64,000 bases of DNA, from contig JAGFMI010000001.1 of NCBI GenBank assembly GCA_021030905.1, forward strand, positions 3,205,230-3,269,229, in the 5' to 3' direction. Positions 36,192 through 47,087 of this stretch are shown piece after piece. The stretch's first letter is position 1; each line of letters starts with the position of its first letter. Position numbers and translations under genes: made by a program. The stretch comes from Pyrenula massariospora. Lineage: Eukaryota > Ascomycota > Eurotiomycetes > Pyrenulales > Pyrenulaceae. The notes beneath the pieces are model-generated. The model was not told where the DNA came from, did not search any database, and was given only the letters and a program-made list of their open reading frames with translations.

Positions 36192-38075
36192 TCAATCAAC
36201 CCCCTCCCCCTCCCCCTTCCCCTCCCTATCCCTAACCAACTCCCTCAACCAAACCCCCTCAACCCCCTCCCAAAACGCAAACCCGCCCATCAGCCCCCTC
36301 CACTCCTCCCACCCCATCCCCCCTCTACCAACCCCAACGTCGACCTTCCCCGCCCCAACAATCTCCGCCACCCTCTCCCCAAACCACTTCCCCTCCCCGC
36401 TCCCAGTAATCCCGCAGATCACGTACCCGGTCGCGCAGATCCAGAGGAGCAGCTCTTCGTGCTGTGCCCAGGATTGATACAGTGGGGCTTGCGGTTGCTG
36501 GTGGGAGTGGAGGAGTGCGGCTTTGAGACGGGCAGGGTGTTGGCGGCCGAGCGGGGTGGGGGCGAGGAAGGTGGTCAGGAAGGAGAGGTAGATGGTTAGG
36601 GCTGTGGCGAGGGGGGATTGGTGAGCCGTGGGAGCTGGTTTTGAAGGGTCCTGAGTGGTGGTGGAGGCGGATGTGTGGTGGTGGTTGAAGGAGAGGAGGC
36701 TGTGGAGGAGGGCGTGTGAGGTGAGGTGCAGCCAGCGGGCGTCGGAAGCAGAGGTGGCGGTGGGTTTGGGGTGGGCGATGGACCAGTGCGCCAGCACGAG
36801 GAATTGGATGAGGGTGATGACGATGGATTCGAGGGGGCCGGAGAGGAGGGCGCGGTGCTGGAGGAAACGCTGGCCGAGGGGGCGGAGGGAGGGGTCCGAG
36901 GTGTAGAGCTCTTGCATTCGAGCGGTGGATAGGGGGGCGGGGTACCAGGTTGGAGGGGTGATTGGATGGGCGAAAGCTGCTCGAGATAGTCCGACGTCGC
37001 CAGCGATGCAGATCTCTTGGTAGAGATTCGTGAAGTTCTCGAAGCCCCAGAGGCGTTCAACGACGTGGACGATCATGGAAACGTGGGCTCGTGCGGCGTC
37101 GTAGTCGTTGTTATAGACAGCAAACAACATAAGCATGTGCATGTCGAGAACGACCTGCGCGTCAACTTTGGAGCTGTCCGCCTCCTTCTCTAGATACAGT
37201 CTTAAAGATCTGTAGGCTTTTTGTGCAAACGCTTCTGGTGTGAGTCGTAATTTGTGTGCTGTCTGATTGAACTTTAACCGTCCCGTACAGCCGGCCATAA
37301 GCGCGGAAAAGTGCATCTCATCAGACAGACAGCCGCGAACGGATTCTTTGAGCGCGGGTAGATGGCGAAAGTCTTCTTGAGAGCTGAGAAAGGTTGTTTC
37401 AGCTTTGAAGACTCCAGTACAGATAAACTTGACATAGTAGTCGAGAATCGAGATTGACCAAGCGTCGGCTTTCACTTTGGACATGTTAAAAGGATCCCCT
37501 GCTGTGCCCAACTCGTTCTGAAGGATAGGCAATGCATTTTCTTGCCCCCGACAGTGATAGCGATGCCTCATTTTCGTAGGACAATCCTTTCGAAATTCCG
37601 ATACCTGGTCGAATACGCCAGCGTCGGATGGGTTAGGCTTAGCACACAAGGGCCTTTGTCGAGCTTGAGGTTCATGGAGCGGGATAGCGCTGCTGGCTCG
37701 TGATCGATCGCGGTAGACATGTTCTTTAGAGAGTGGAGTTTCAGGTGATGTTGACTCTTCGCGTTGCCCATTAGATGAGTCTGAATTGGACGATGGCGAC
37801 GAGACCGGTAGACTCGATAAGGGAGAAATGGGACGGGGCGAGACTCGTGCCTCAACCTTTATATTGGGGCCCTGGAAACCTGCTGTAGGCTTCTGCGCTC
37901 GTAAGGCTTCGATGCGTTGCCTTCGAATCTTTTCGTACCGTATCTTTTGAACATGAGCATTGATGTCCTTTCTCTGACTCGAGTTTCTACTTGTGGACGA
38001 CGGTGAAGAAGAGTTGTCAACGAAGAGAAGTGTCTTTCTTGTGGTCGTCATCGTGGTCGTGTCTGATCGAGACAC
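36192..38075 (-). CDS. Fungal-specific transcription-factor domain protein without zinc cluster
   Basis: This is a single 627-codon frame. The N-terminus (LLFVDNSS, then INAHVQKIRYEKIRRQRIEA) is the short basic motif found in a family of ascomycete proteins that have the Fungal_trans_2-like regulatory region but no Zn2Cys6 cluster. A Ser/Pro-rich linker (about residues 75-125) leads to a helical region with DAWSISILDYYVKFICTGVF, then AHVSMIVHVVERLWGFENF and the late block LLLWICATGYVICG. It is probably a nuclear regulator or co-regulator; targets are unknown. The start could be Met1 (38075) or Met9 (38051). The 3' end is strongly G/C-skewed, encoding Gly/Glu/Arg-rich residues. Confidence 0.82.
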   Translation of the reverse strand: MSRSDTTTMTTTRKTLLFVDNSSSPSSTSRNSSQRKDINAHVQKIRYEKIRRQRIEALRAQKPTAGFQGPNIKVEARVSPRPISPLSSLPVSSPSSNSDSSNGQREESTSPETPLSKEHVYRDRSRASSAIPLHEPQARQRPLCAKPNPSDAGVFDQVSEFRKDCPTKMRHRYHCRGQENALPILQNELGTAGDPFNMSKVKADAWSISILDYYVKFICTGVFKAETTFLSSQEDFRHLPALKESVRGCLSDEMHFSALMAGCTGRLKFNQTAHKLRLTPEAFAQKAYRSLRLYLEKEADSSKVDAQVVLDMHMLMLFAVYNNDYDAARAHVSMIVHVVERLWGFENFTNLYQEICIAGDVGLSRAAFAHPITPPTWYPAPLSTARMQELYTSDPSLRPLGQRFLQHRALLSGPLESIVITLIQFLVLAHWSIAHPKPTATSASDARWLHLTSHALLHSLLSFNHHHTSASTTTQDPSKPAPTAHQSPLATALTIYLSFLTTFLAPTPLGRQHPARLKAALLHSHQQPQAPLYQSWAQHEELLLWICATGYVICGITGSGEGKWFGERVAEIVGAGKVDVGVGRGGMGWEEWRGLMGGFAFWEGVEGVWLRELVRDREGKGEGEGVD

Positions 38076-39026
38076 TCGAACTTTCGTAGTAGTCTCAAGT
38101 AAACAAAGGGGATTCTCTTCGGCGTCGTTCTCGCTTTGAAGACCATCAAAAGCTTAGCAACTTTGAGGTCTACTTTTTATAGGTAGAACATATAGCGACG
38201 TTGATTGGTCTCAACCAAGTCCCTTTTTGGAACACTAACCCGAGCCCGTGAAAATGTTCATGATTCTTTCCTGGCTCTGTAATTTTGTGGAAGATATTCA
38301 TTAGTTCACAAGAACGAGGTGAGGTAGAATAAGGTGGAAAAAGGTTCCGTCAGATATATCACCGGTTCTGCTTTCAAGGCCAAGAATTACTCTAAATCTA
38401 GATTTCGACAATGGTAAGGGTATACTCAGTCAGGCAGTCCACTGAAAGAGGTGTGGATCGGCAAGTTCTCATTCGACGCAACGTATTTCCAATATTGGCG
38501 AAGCGTGAGCAGCGTTCGTGGTGAGGGTGGAAGCTGAGCTAAGCACACCCATGGCTGAACCCCACCCGAGACATTCTGCGGCGAGGAAAATCAGCCTAGG
38601 GAATGGCGAAGCGTCAAGACCGTTGGCTGAGGTTCAGGTTGGTACACGACGCTCACAAGCATCAAGGCTCGACATCCGATCCTTGATCAGCCGAGGGCTG
38701 GTGGCGCCTATGTCTCCCCGTATTAACCTTGAAGCAATGAAAGCTGTAGGATGCGTCATTGACCATTGGCCAATGGATTTGAGAATGGATTTGATTCATC
38801 TATGGCTAGAGTAGATAAGAAACTAGAGTGGTGGACTTGAATGAGAAGAATTTCATGTTGAAGCCGTGGCTTGTGTGTCGTAAAATGAACCCCTCGACGA
38901 AGCCCACAAGTAACAAGCTTGATGGACACTATCCACAATATCTGTCCCCAAATCCTTTGAAACGCCTAGAGATAACACAAAAGCTCGCCTTCTCGTTGAA
39001 AAGAAGGCAAGCGCCTGTCACCTCGT
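38076..39026. other. Intergenic; regulator upstream region
   Basis: This stretch is the promoter of the minus-strand regulator and the 3' flank of the Arg/Asp-rich gene. The short plus frame 38518-38814 has no family features. Confidence 0.55.
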
Positions 39027-40053
39027 CTACTTCCGATTGTCCATGTACATCTTTGCCAGCTGGTTGACGATTGGTGCAACAGTCTTGTAATGCTTCTGAC
39101 CCGTCTCAACGTATCGACCGATGTCTTTGGCACTCAGTTTGATGCCTTTCTTCTTGCGGTCGCGGTCATCTCGATCGTAATCGCGGTCTCTATCTGAATA
39201 GTACCGGTCGCGGCCGCCACGTCTGTCATAGTCGGCGCTTCGACCATATCTTCGGCCACCCCTATCCGAGCCATAGCCATCATCATATGCTCTCCTTGAA
39301 GGTCTGCCGTCGGATCGATAGCCTCGGTCGTCATATCTGTCATAGTCATCGTGTCGGCGTCGGGGTCTTGGATCGTCATCGTAATCATCGTACCGCCGGC
39401 GGTCACGGTCACGATCACGAGTGGTATTGCTTCGACGAGGAGGCCCGTAGTCATCGTACTCCCGAGGAGGTCGTCTTCGGTCTGAATCCCTATCACCGTA
39501 GGCATCTCTGTCCTTGTGCCTCGGTGCACGATGCCTGTCGTAATCATCGGTGTGTCTTCGGCTTGGACCTCGCAAGTCGTCGTCATCACTGTAATCACGA
39601 GGGGCCTTGCCCTTCTTTGCGCCTTTCAGCATTTCGCCTTCGTCGCTGAGATAACCGTCTCGCTTGTGGCGGAATTTTTTGTTGGCTTCGGTGTTTTTTT
39701 TCTCGATGTCGTGGATGGCGGAGTCGTCGTCACGAAAATCGGGCTTTCCCTTGCTGGACTTTTTGGGCTTGGAGCGTTTTATGTCTCGAGGATCAACGTC
39801 AGAGTCGCTATCTGAGAGAGCTTCCTGGACGTAACCGCGATCGGCGGCTGGTTTGCGACCTTTTGTGGTGTTGGCACGAGGACTGTACCAGACTTGTCAG
39901 CGACTGTTGGGCTAAAAGATGCTGAAAGTTGGCTTGAGCCTATAACACGTACGGAGAGTCGTCTTCGTATCGGGAGCGACGTGGTTTTCCTGTGTCGGGA
40001 TAATCGTCGTCTGGATCGTCCCGGTGCTTTGTTCTGCGAGGGTCAGGCGACAT
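39027..40053 (-). CDS. Mixed-charge Arg/Asp-rich protein
   Basis: Minus-strand exons are 40053-39953 and 39882-39027 (318 aa; 70-bp intron gtacgt..acag). It begins MSPDPRRTKHRDD. The centre, about residues 120-275, is built almost wholly of Asp, Arg, Tyr and Gly (for example DRDRDRRRYDDYDDDPRPRR). The last ~45 residues are different and look folded (GIKLSAKDIGRYVE, then HYKTVAPIVNQLAKMY). I know of fungal orthologues in general as hypothetical proteins and assign no function. Long alternating acid/base tracts of this kind are found in nuclear-speckle and RNA-processing proteins, which is an inference from composition only. Long open frames on the opposite strand are caused by the repetitive codons. 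Confidence 0.8.
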
Positions 40054-40970
40054 GGTCCATCAGATGAGCAGACAGTGGAAAGTGATGAATTACAGTCAGG
40101 TGGATGTCAGAGTTGTAGGAGAGGCGTTTAGAAAGAAGAAGGATGGGGGACTGAGGTAGAGAGAATCGGCGTCTGAAGAATCGGTGAGTTGGTTAGAGTT
40201 TCAAGACGGTGGAGGATACGTGGCGCCGAGATGAAGGAATTGGAGTGGAGGGGCGAAAAGGGACTGGCACGGAATGGGGGGTGGGGGTGACATCAGAGCT
40301 GCAGGGACTGGACCACCCTGAAAGCTGTCGCGCACAACCGGATTCTGGCTGGGGAAGACTGGAATCGGGGGGGGCGGTGCCGGGCGCATCAGGCGTCTCG
40401 CTCCTCCTTTGGCGACTCGTTCCTCGTGAGTAGGGGGCGATTCTACCCGACATGACCCTCTCACACCAACCAATTCCCTCCACCCTTAGGCACCGCCGCA
40501 GTCTCGCCATCTTATCACGAGGCACATGTGACCCTGAGATGTCTGCACGAATGCCTTGCAGCGACTGTGCTGCAGTGAGAGTCTCGAAGGGCCGTTTCTG
40601 GTGTCATGCAGACCTCGGCCAATTGACGCCGGAACATTTCTTTCTCCACCTCCTCGGTCTCCCCGCATTTCGACAATTGAAGACTTCTCGATCAGAGGCA
40701 ATACAGCTTTGGAGCAAAGCTTTGGTAAATATACGCACAGTTGACATCTTTCTCTGAAGAGTGACCGGCGGGTCGGGGACTGTTTTTTTCTGCAGTGTAA
40801 TGCGTTTCTTTTTAGACTCACAGAGAGCGATATGAGCATATGATGATACTCATATCACCAATCTATTAATTTCTGTTTTTAGAAACTACGATCCTATCCG
40901 TTCATGAATATGTGCACAAATATTCTCTAACGATCCTACCTTTCCTCTACCTATATAATGATGAGGCAGC
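40054..40970. other. Intergenic, divergent promoters
   Basis: This stretch separates the Arg/Asp-rich gene (-) from the acyl-CoA dehydrogenase (+). A TATATAATG motif at about 40952 lies only ~19 bp before the dehydrogenase ATG, too close for a TATA box unless the leader is extremely short. Overlapping frames on both strands look spurious. Confidence 0.55.
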
Positions 40971-42383
40971 ATGAATTTTGAACTTCCTTCTCCGCTCCAA
41001 GAATACCTCTCCCGGCTCGACACCTTCATCAACAAAACCATCCTCCCTCTTCAGTGTTCCAATGACAATGAGAGGTTCTTTGATCACAGACGAGAGCATT
41101 CCCGTACAAATTGGGACAACGGCGGTCTCCCTACCGAAGAATGGGAAACTCTCCTGGCCCAAGCTCGAGCCCTAGCCGACAAAGCTGGCTTCTACCGCTT
41201 TCCACTCCCCATCGAGTATGGAGGTGCTGGAAACAAGGAGACGAATCTGTGGATGTGTGCCATTCGCTATCACCTTGCCTCCCATCCCGTCTACGGTGGA
41301 GGGCTCAGTCTTGCCAATGACCTCCAGAACGAACACAGCGTAGTAGGAAATTTCCCAGATCTCCTTATGCTCATCCATTTCGGCTCTCCCGCTCAGAAGG
41401 CCGAGCTCATCCCTCAGCGTCTGAACGGCTCATTCAAAACAACATTTGGTCTCACCGAACCTGACCATGGCAGTGACGCAACCCACATGTCCACCACCGC
41501 AACCCTCTCCCCATCCGACCCATCCACCTACCTTCTGAACGGTACCAAGAAATGGCAAACCGGCGCTCACACTGCTACGCACTTCCTCATCTTCGCCCGT
41601 ACCGCCAACTTCAATTCCCCCGGTTCCTCGCATGGCATAACGGCTTTCCTCCTCCCCCGCTCCACCCCAGGTCTCAAAATCGAATCTTACGAATGGACCC
41701 TCAACATGCCCACCGACCACGCAACCATCACCCTCAAAGACGTCCCCGCCCACTCCTCCACCATCCTCGGCCCCCTCCACTCCGGCCTATCGGTCGCCCA
41801 AACCTTCGTCCACGAGAACCGCCTCCGCCAAGCCTCCAGCAGCAGCGGCGCCGCCCAATTCTGCCTCACCCACACCCTCCACCACGCCCGCACCCGCACA
41901 ACCTTCGGTAAACCCCTCTCCGCCAACCAAGCCATCCAATACCCCCTCGTCCACCTCCACACCCGCATCACCACGCTCCGCCTCCTCATCCTCCGCACCG
42001 CCTCGCGCATGGACGCCCTCACCGCCGCCGCCCTCTCCTCCACCCCGCCCCGCATCCCCTGGATCGAGATCGAACGCCACCTCAGCGCCGAGATCGCCAT
42101 GTGCAACTACAGCGCGGCGCAGCTCGCGTGCGACGCGGCCGACACGGCTATCCAGGTCCACGGTGGCATGGGCTACAGCCGGCACCGGCCGTTTGAGCAC
42201 ATGTGGCGGCATTTCCGGCGGTACCGTATTACCGAGGGGAGCGAGGAGATCCAGATGCGGAAGGTGGCGGGACATCTGTTTGGGTTGCTGGGGAAGCGGG
42301 GAGAGAAGGCCGGGGAGGACGGTGGACAGAAGACGGGCGAGATAGAGGTGGAAGAGGGGCTGGGTGGGAAGAGTAAATTGTAA
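40971..42383 (+). CDS. Acyl-CoA dehydrogenase with SKL peroxisomal signal
   Basis: This is a single 470-codon frame without introns. The enzyme is an FAD-dependent acyl-CoA dehydrogenase making trans-2-enoyl-CoA. Seen: an N-terminal helical domain with GGLPTEEWETLL, the FAD/substrate loop FGLTEPDHGSD (159-169), TGAHTATHFLIFART, RTTFGKPL with the FAD-contacting Arg/Phe pair, HVHGGMGYS-like IQVHGGMGYSRHRPFEHMWR, and RITEGSEEIQ (419-428) with Glu422 at the medium-chain enzyme's catalytic base position. The overall arrangement is ACAD10/11-like. The last three residues are SKL, a canonical PTS1, so peroxisomal import is expected. The tail before it (residues ~445-467) is Gly/Glu/Lys-rich and disordered. 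A peroxisomal dehydrogenase needs a different electron acceptor from the classical oxidase route. Confidence 0.93.
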   Translation: MNFELPSPLQEYLSRLDTFINKTILPLQCSNDNERFFDHRREHSRTNWDNGGLPTEEWETLLAQARALADKAGFYRFPLPIEYGGAGNKETNLWMCAIRYHLASHPVYGGGLSLANDLQNEHSVVGNFPDLLMLIHFGSPAQKAELIPQRLNGSFKTTFGLTEPDHGSDATHMSTTATLSPSDPSTYLLNGTKKWQTGAHTATHFLIFARTANFNSPGSSHGITAFLLPRSTPGLKIESYEWTLNMPTDHATITLKDVPAHSSTILGPLHSGLSVAQTFVHENRLRQASSSSGAAQFCLTHTLHHARTRTTFGKPLSANQAIQYPLVHLHTRITTLRLLILRTASRMDALTAAALSSTPPRIPWIEIERHLSAEIAMCNYSAAQLACDAADTAIQVHGGMGYSRHRPFEHMWRHFRRYRITEGSEEIQMRKVAGHLFGLLGKRGEKAGEDGGQKTGEIEVEEGLGGKSKL

Positions 42384-42798
42384 AGAGTAATATATCTAGT
42401 TGAAAAATTGGACAGGAAAATTTCTCTAAACTCCGTCGGTAGGACCGTTCACTAATTTCTAAGCGGTGATATGGTAACCTGAGATGAAGGCCATCATGTC
42501 CGGTACGCGTCGATCACGCGACTAAATCTTTCTTGGTGAGCGCGGAAAAGTTGAGATACGTGGTATAATATCTTGGTTCAAATATTGAAGGCTTTCGCCT
42601 TCCAACTATGGTGCCCTTCAAGAGTGACGAATACTATTAGCGTTACAAGATCTTAGATATGCCCCCGCTGCATGATATGCTAGCAGACGAAACGCCCCTA
42701 TCCACCCAAGGTTCGATCCACCGCCCCGAACACAATAATCAACGACAACCGGGACCGTATTTCGTTTCTCATCTTCATGTAATCAAACCAGAACGTAT
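42384..42798. other. Intergenic between convergent genes
   Basis: This stretch holds the 3' flanks of the acyl-CoA dehydrogenase and the Mga2/Spt23-type gene. I see no gene in it. A GGTTCGATCC string near 42710 resembles a tRNA B box, but no cloverleaf forms around it. Confidence 0.6.
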
Positions 42799-45700
42799 TC
42801 AAGAGGCTTTGACAGACTGCTTAGCGTAATGTTCCGAAAGGTACTGATACCCTCGAGAAATTGCATGCGAAAGGTCGGGAACGATGCCCCGAAGCGAGAG
42901 CGTTAGAACGACAACAAGAAGGGGAATCTGGAGGGTGTCAGTATGGAAGCAAGAGATATCCCGTTGGAGCATACCCAGAAGAAATGTAAAGTACTGTCTT
43001 TTCTGAGAGGCTTCACCTCCCTCCTTTCAAATTGTGTATGAGCCTCTTGCTGTAACGTACCGGGTGTACCAGAAGGCCGAGTTCGACTTCGTACAATTCG
43101 CGTGCTTGAGCTTGACTCAAAGTGCTGATCGAGAGCAGCATCTGCTAAGGCACGGATAGAGGACTCTTTCTTGAGACTGATGTCCTCGTCAGTCTCTTGA
43201 TTTGGATAAAGATCCTCGTAGGCTGGCGGAGCCGCAGAAGCAGGTGGAGATCCTGTCAAACTCTCCCACCAGCTTTCTTTACTGCTTGGAGCAGTCGGTG
43301 GTCGTGATGGTGCTCGCTGTGGGAACAGTGAGCTGACCCGCCGGACCATTGGATTTGTCTGGTAGTCAGGTAGACCCGGTAATTGGGGGAGATTTGGTAG
43401 CGTCGGTAGATTAGGTAGAAATCTATGTGCATTTTGCTGATACTGGTGGATCTGCGCCGTAAGCTGGTCTCTCCAAGCCATCATGTAGGCTGCTGGTGAG
43501 ACTAACGCTGAAGCATCATCGATTGCGTCTGGGCTCGGTAACATCCGAGGATTCGATAGCTCGTTACCGCTTGATCGCCTTGATTGTGTACTTGACGACG
43601 TAACCCGCCGGAAGTCGTGAATACTAGGTCGACGAGAAGGCTTTTGAGAGCCGACGGCAGGCCTGAATGGGATTGAAATCGTCTCCGGAGCTAACTCACT
43701 TTCGGAGGCATCTGAAGGATCTTCAACGGTATTGGAGGCATGAGAATCTGTCAGAGACGACAACGAGGTCAAGCTAGCGTTGCGACTTTGCAGTCGCATC
43801 GGAGTCCCACCAGCACTTCGGCTACGGTACTGATGTGGGGCCAGAATAGCTGCTTGACGCGCTTGCCGTGTCGATGCCATATCACCGGGTAGATAATTGC
43901 GCAGGCTTCGTATCCTGTTGTCTGCTCCAGCAAGGCGTAGGCGATGTACAATGTGATGATGCCCGTTCAAAGCAGCGAGGTGCATGGGTGTGTTACCATT
44001 CTTGTCCAAGGCATTCAAGTTCGCACCGCGGGTTAAAATACCCACCACGAGTCTTGTCAAGCCCATATAAGAAGCAAGATGAAGAAGTGTTTGACCAGTA
44101 GACGAGGTAAGGTCCAGGCGTGGTCGAAACTTTGTCAGCGTATCCAAAACGTCAAGGAAGCGTAGCATATTTCTTTCAAGTTCTAGTGTCTCGATCGCTT
44201 TACCAGCGTTAACTTGTTGGTGAGGTCCAGCGTTGTAGTTGCCCTGCATCAGCCAACCTGAGGCAGACGGGCCTCCAAGTAACTGCTGTGCGGCAGTCAT
44301 AGGATCTGCAGTTGGCTGTGGTAAACTTGGTCCAATCGCTCTCAACGCTAGTCTAAGCATTTCTTTCTCGCTATCATCTATGTAGGTAAATATGGGCGTT
44401 CTATGCTGAGACTGGCGTGGACGTTGTGAATACATTGGGTGCTCATGTTTGAACACAACAGCAACAGTACCGGGCTGCAGAGCTGGTGGCGTGAGACAGG
44501 TCAGGCACTTGTCGCCCCAAAATGTCGTTGTTGTGGCCTCAGTGTCTCCAAACATGACTTCAAGGCCTTGGTAGAATCCGTTGCCTAGAAGTGAAACTTC
44601 GGTACCTCCAGTCACTAAGCCTTCGGTTGGAATGAGCTTGTGGATCAGAGGGAGTGGCCGTCGACTCTGACTATAAGGTTGAGGAGCCATCGCATGAGCG
44701 ACCGCCGCCTCAGCTGGATTGAAACTGTTGCGGTTCGAATTTGGGGATCCTGGTCGACTGGGTTGACGTGAACTTGGTGCAGACATCATTGCTTGACGCG
44801 GCAGGTTTTCCATGCTGAAGGAGCGATTGGCAGTAGCCATGAAGCCAAAGTCAGAGTTGCTGTTCGGCGTTGGCGGGCTTGTGGTTACCTGATTGCTGCG
44901 GGACGCTGGCACCACGAAACCACGGTCTGGAGGGTAGGATGGCCCTTGAGGAGTGAAGGGAGATGTAAGGGGAGGGTTGGCCACAGTATTGGACGTGGGC
45001 GCAGGCTGTGAGGTCTCGAGACGAGTCATTGCGAGATTTGTGGGGACCTTTCCAGATCCACTGTGCTTACGTCGCTTTGTGTTTGGTCCTGAAGCACCAG
45101 AGGGGGAAGGAGGCCTCGACAAATTCTTAGGTGTTAAGGTCGCAGAAGTTGCAACTGACACGGGATTAGGGATCGCAAAGGGATTGCTCGAGGTAGACAT
45201 AGGATACTGTGGATCGAAATTGCTTTGAAGTCCTGACAGATCTGTTGTGGACAAGGACGTCCTAAAAGGACGCGGCCCCATCGGAGGTCCGCCGGGTCTG
45301 TCTAGGGCAGAGGCTGGAAAGACTCCTGAGCCTGGAAATTGAGAATTTGGCGGCATACTCGATGTAGGAGCTGGGATTTGTGGTGGGATATTGTTTGTCT
45401 TGTGGTCGTCCGTGATCATAATGGATTGTGTTTCTCCTTGTGCCACGACATTGTTGTTGCTGTCCTTGATGGTAAATATGACAATAAAACCAAGCTTCTC
45501 ATGTTGATGCCGACAGTAGCACGCAATACGCATAGGCAAGTCGACCTGCATTGAACCTGGCCCAAAGTTCGGGGCAGGCACTGTTATTCTTCGCCCCGTT
45601 TTTGGATCGTCCTCTTCAAAGGATGGCTCATGCCACTCTTTGATTTCATTTGTGTTAAATACGATCACCCGCTTCTCCTCGTCTTTCTGAAATAACTCTT

Positions 45701-47087
45701 CCTCCTCAGGCTTCTTAGTCTTCTTTCGGGAGTTGCGTTTGCGCTCGCGGGCGATGCAACCGCTGCAAATCTTAACTTCACCGCCATTCAAAGGTTTATC
45801 TTCCTCCTCCTTCGAAGACTGCGAATCATTTGAGGAAGCAGGACTAGGCCGGGACGAAAACCCGAAATCTTCCCCCCTCGCCCGAGCAAGCGCCCTGTCG
45901 TGTTTTTTGGGATCTTGCATAGCACTCGTACAAACAAGCGATGTACATAATTCATACGTATCCGGGCTTCTTTCAACCTCAGACTTGGCATAGAATTTGG
46001 GCTTTGCAACAGTGTAAGGGGGAAGGCGTAGCTTCTTGATTCCCGAGGGCAAAGGAGAGAGGATCAATCTGATCGGTATTTGCGTCTCAACACGGGATTT
46101 GAAGGACTTGTGGAAGAGATATATGGCTGGTCGTGACGGATCACCGGGGTTTAGGCTCGGAGGAGGGGAGGACATGGCTTTGTTAAATGAAGGCGTACTG
46201 GAGCTGGCAGCATCAAAAGTGAACTGGTTATTAGGGAATTGTAAGTTTGGCGTGAATGAGCCATCCCCTGGCGAATCTCGACTATTCATTCCCATCTCAT
46301 TAAAGGTTTCCTCAAGTCCGGAGGAGGGGGATTGCTTCGCGAATACCGTCTGGTTAGTGGGTAAGACTGCGCTCAGGGGGGAAGACTCCCGGGATTCTCC
46401 GAAGAAGAACTTGCTCTAAAGAAACAATCAGTGAGAACACTCGAAAAAGACATAAAGCCATACCGGAGCCGGGTTTTTGACATGGCCAAAATTTCCGAAG
46501 CTGTGTGATAAGTGAAGGCCAGTCACGTTTCCCAGCTGCCCGTCGGCTTTGTTCGTGCCCTGGGGAAATCCTGAAGGTGTACTACCGGCAGTCTCAAAGT
46601 CAAAGTCAGAAGCCATTTGTTGATTGCTAGCCTCGAAATCTGAGTTGATCGAGTAGTTCTGATCCAGGCCCATCGCGTTAGAGTCACCCACTAGATCATC
46701 GCCAGATGATAGGGGAAGGCCGGGAACACCACTCGCCCAGTTGGTACGCTGTTTGTTCATCACAGCCTCAGTATTGTTGGAGTCAATTGAAGCGTTGCGG
46801 AATTCGTCCGGGTATTTGGGAGAGTCGGTGGATGAGCCAGGGCTAGACGAGCTGGCGGAACCGGAACGGTACTGATGCTGGAATTGTGGTTGGGAGAACG
46901 ATGTTTCCGCCTTGATATTTGACTCTTGCTGCCTGTCAAGCTTGCTCGGATCAAGAAAGCCTGTAGGCGTCTCGCCGTCTCCTGGAATGGTTGGCGAGCC
47001 GTTGGTGAAATCATCAAAAATTTGTGCATTGAGAGGATTCGAATCGTCCCCGTATGCACCATTCAGAAGGTACAAATCTTCATCCAT
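42799..47087 (-). CDS. MGA2: Mga2/Spt23-type ER-anchored transcription activator (IPT/TIG, ankyrin, C-terminal TM)
   Basis: Minus-strand exons are 47087-46464, 46415-42975 and 42927-42799 (1397 aa; introns 48 and 47 bp). In yeast, Spt23/Mga2 precursors sit in the ER, sense lipid packing, are cut by the proteasome and then activate OLE1. Seen here: a disordered acidic/Ser-rich N-terminus, the family region with SRVETQIPIRLILSPLPSG (~315) and CSGCIARERKRNSRKK (~424), an IPT/TIG domain (~795-890; PTEGLVTGGTEVSLLGNGF), two ankyrin repeats (~978-1045; GQTLLHLASYMG, NGNTPMHLAALNGHHHIV) and a C-terminal hydrophobic anchor (FFWIPLLVVVLTLSLRG). The anchor appears only when the last intron 42928-42974 is removed; unspliced reading would end without a TM span. 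Confidence 0.9.

Noticed and set aside
39134-39815. Long frames on both strands across the Arg/Asp-rich gene
   Set aside because: They are by-products of repetitive GAC/CGT/CGA codons; only the minus frame joins a sensible first exon and a folded C-terminus.
42700-42725. tRNA gene suggested by GGTTCGATCC
   Set aside because: Flanking bases do not form a T-stem or acceptor stem, and no A box lies at the right distance.
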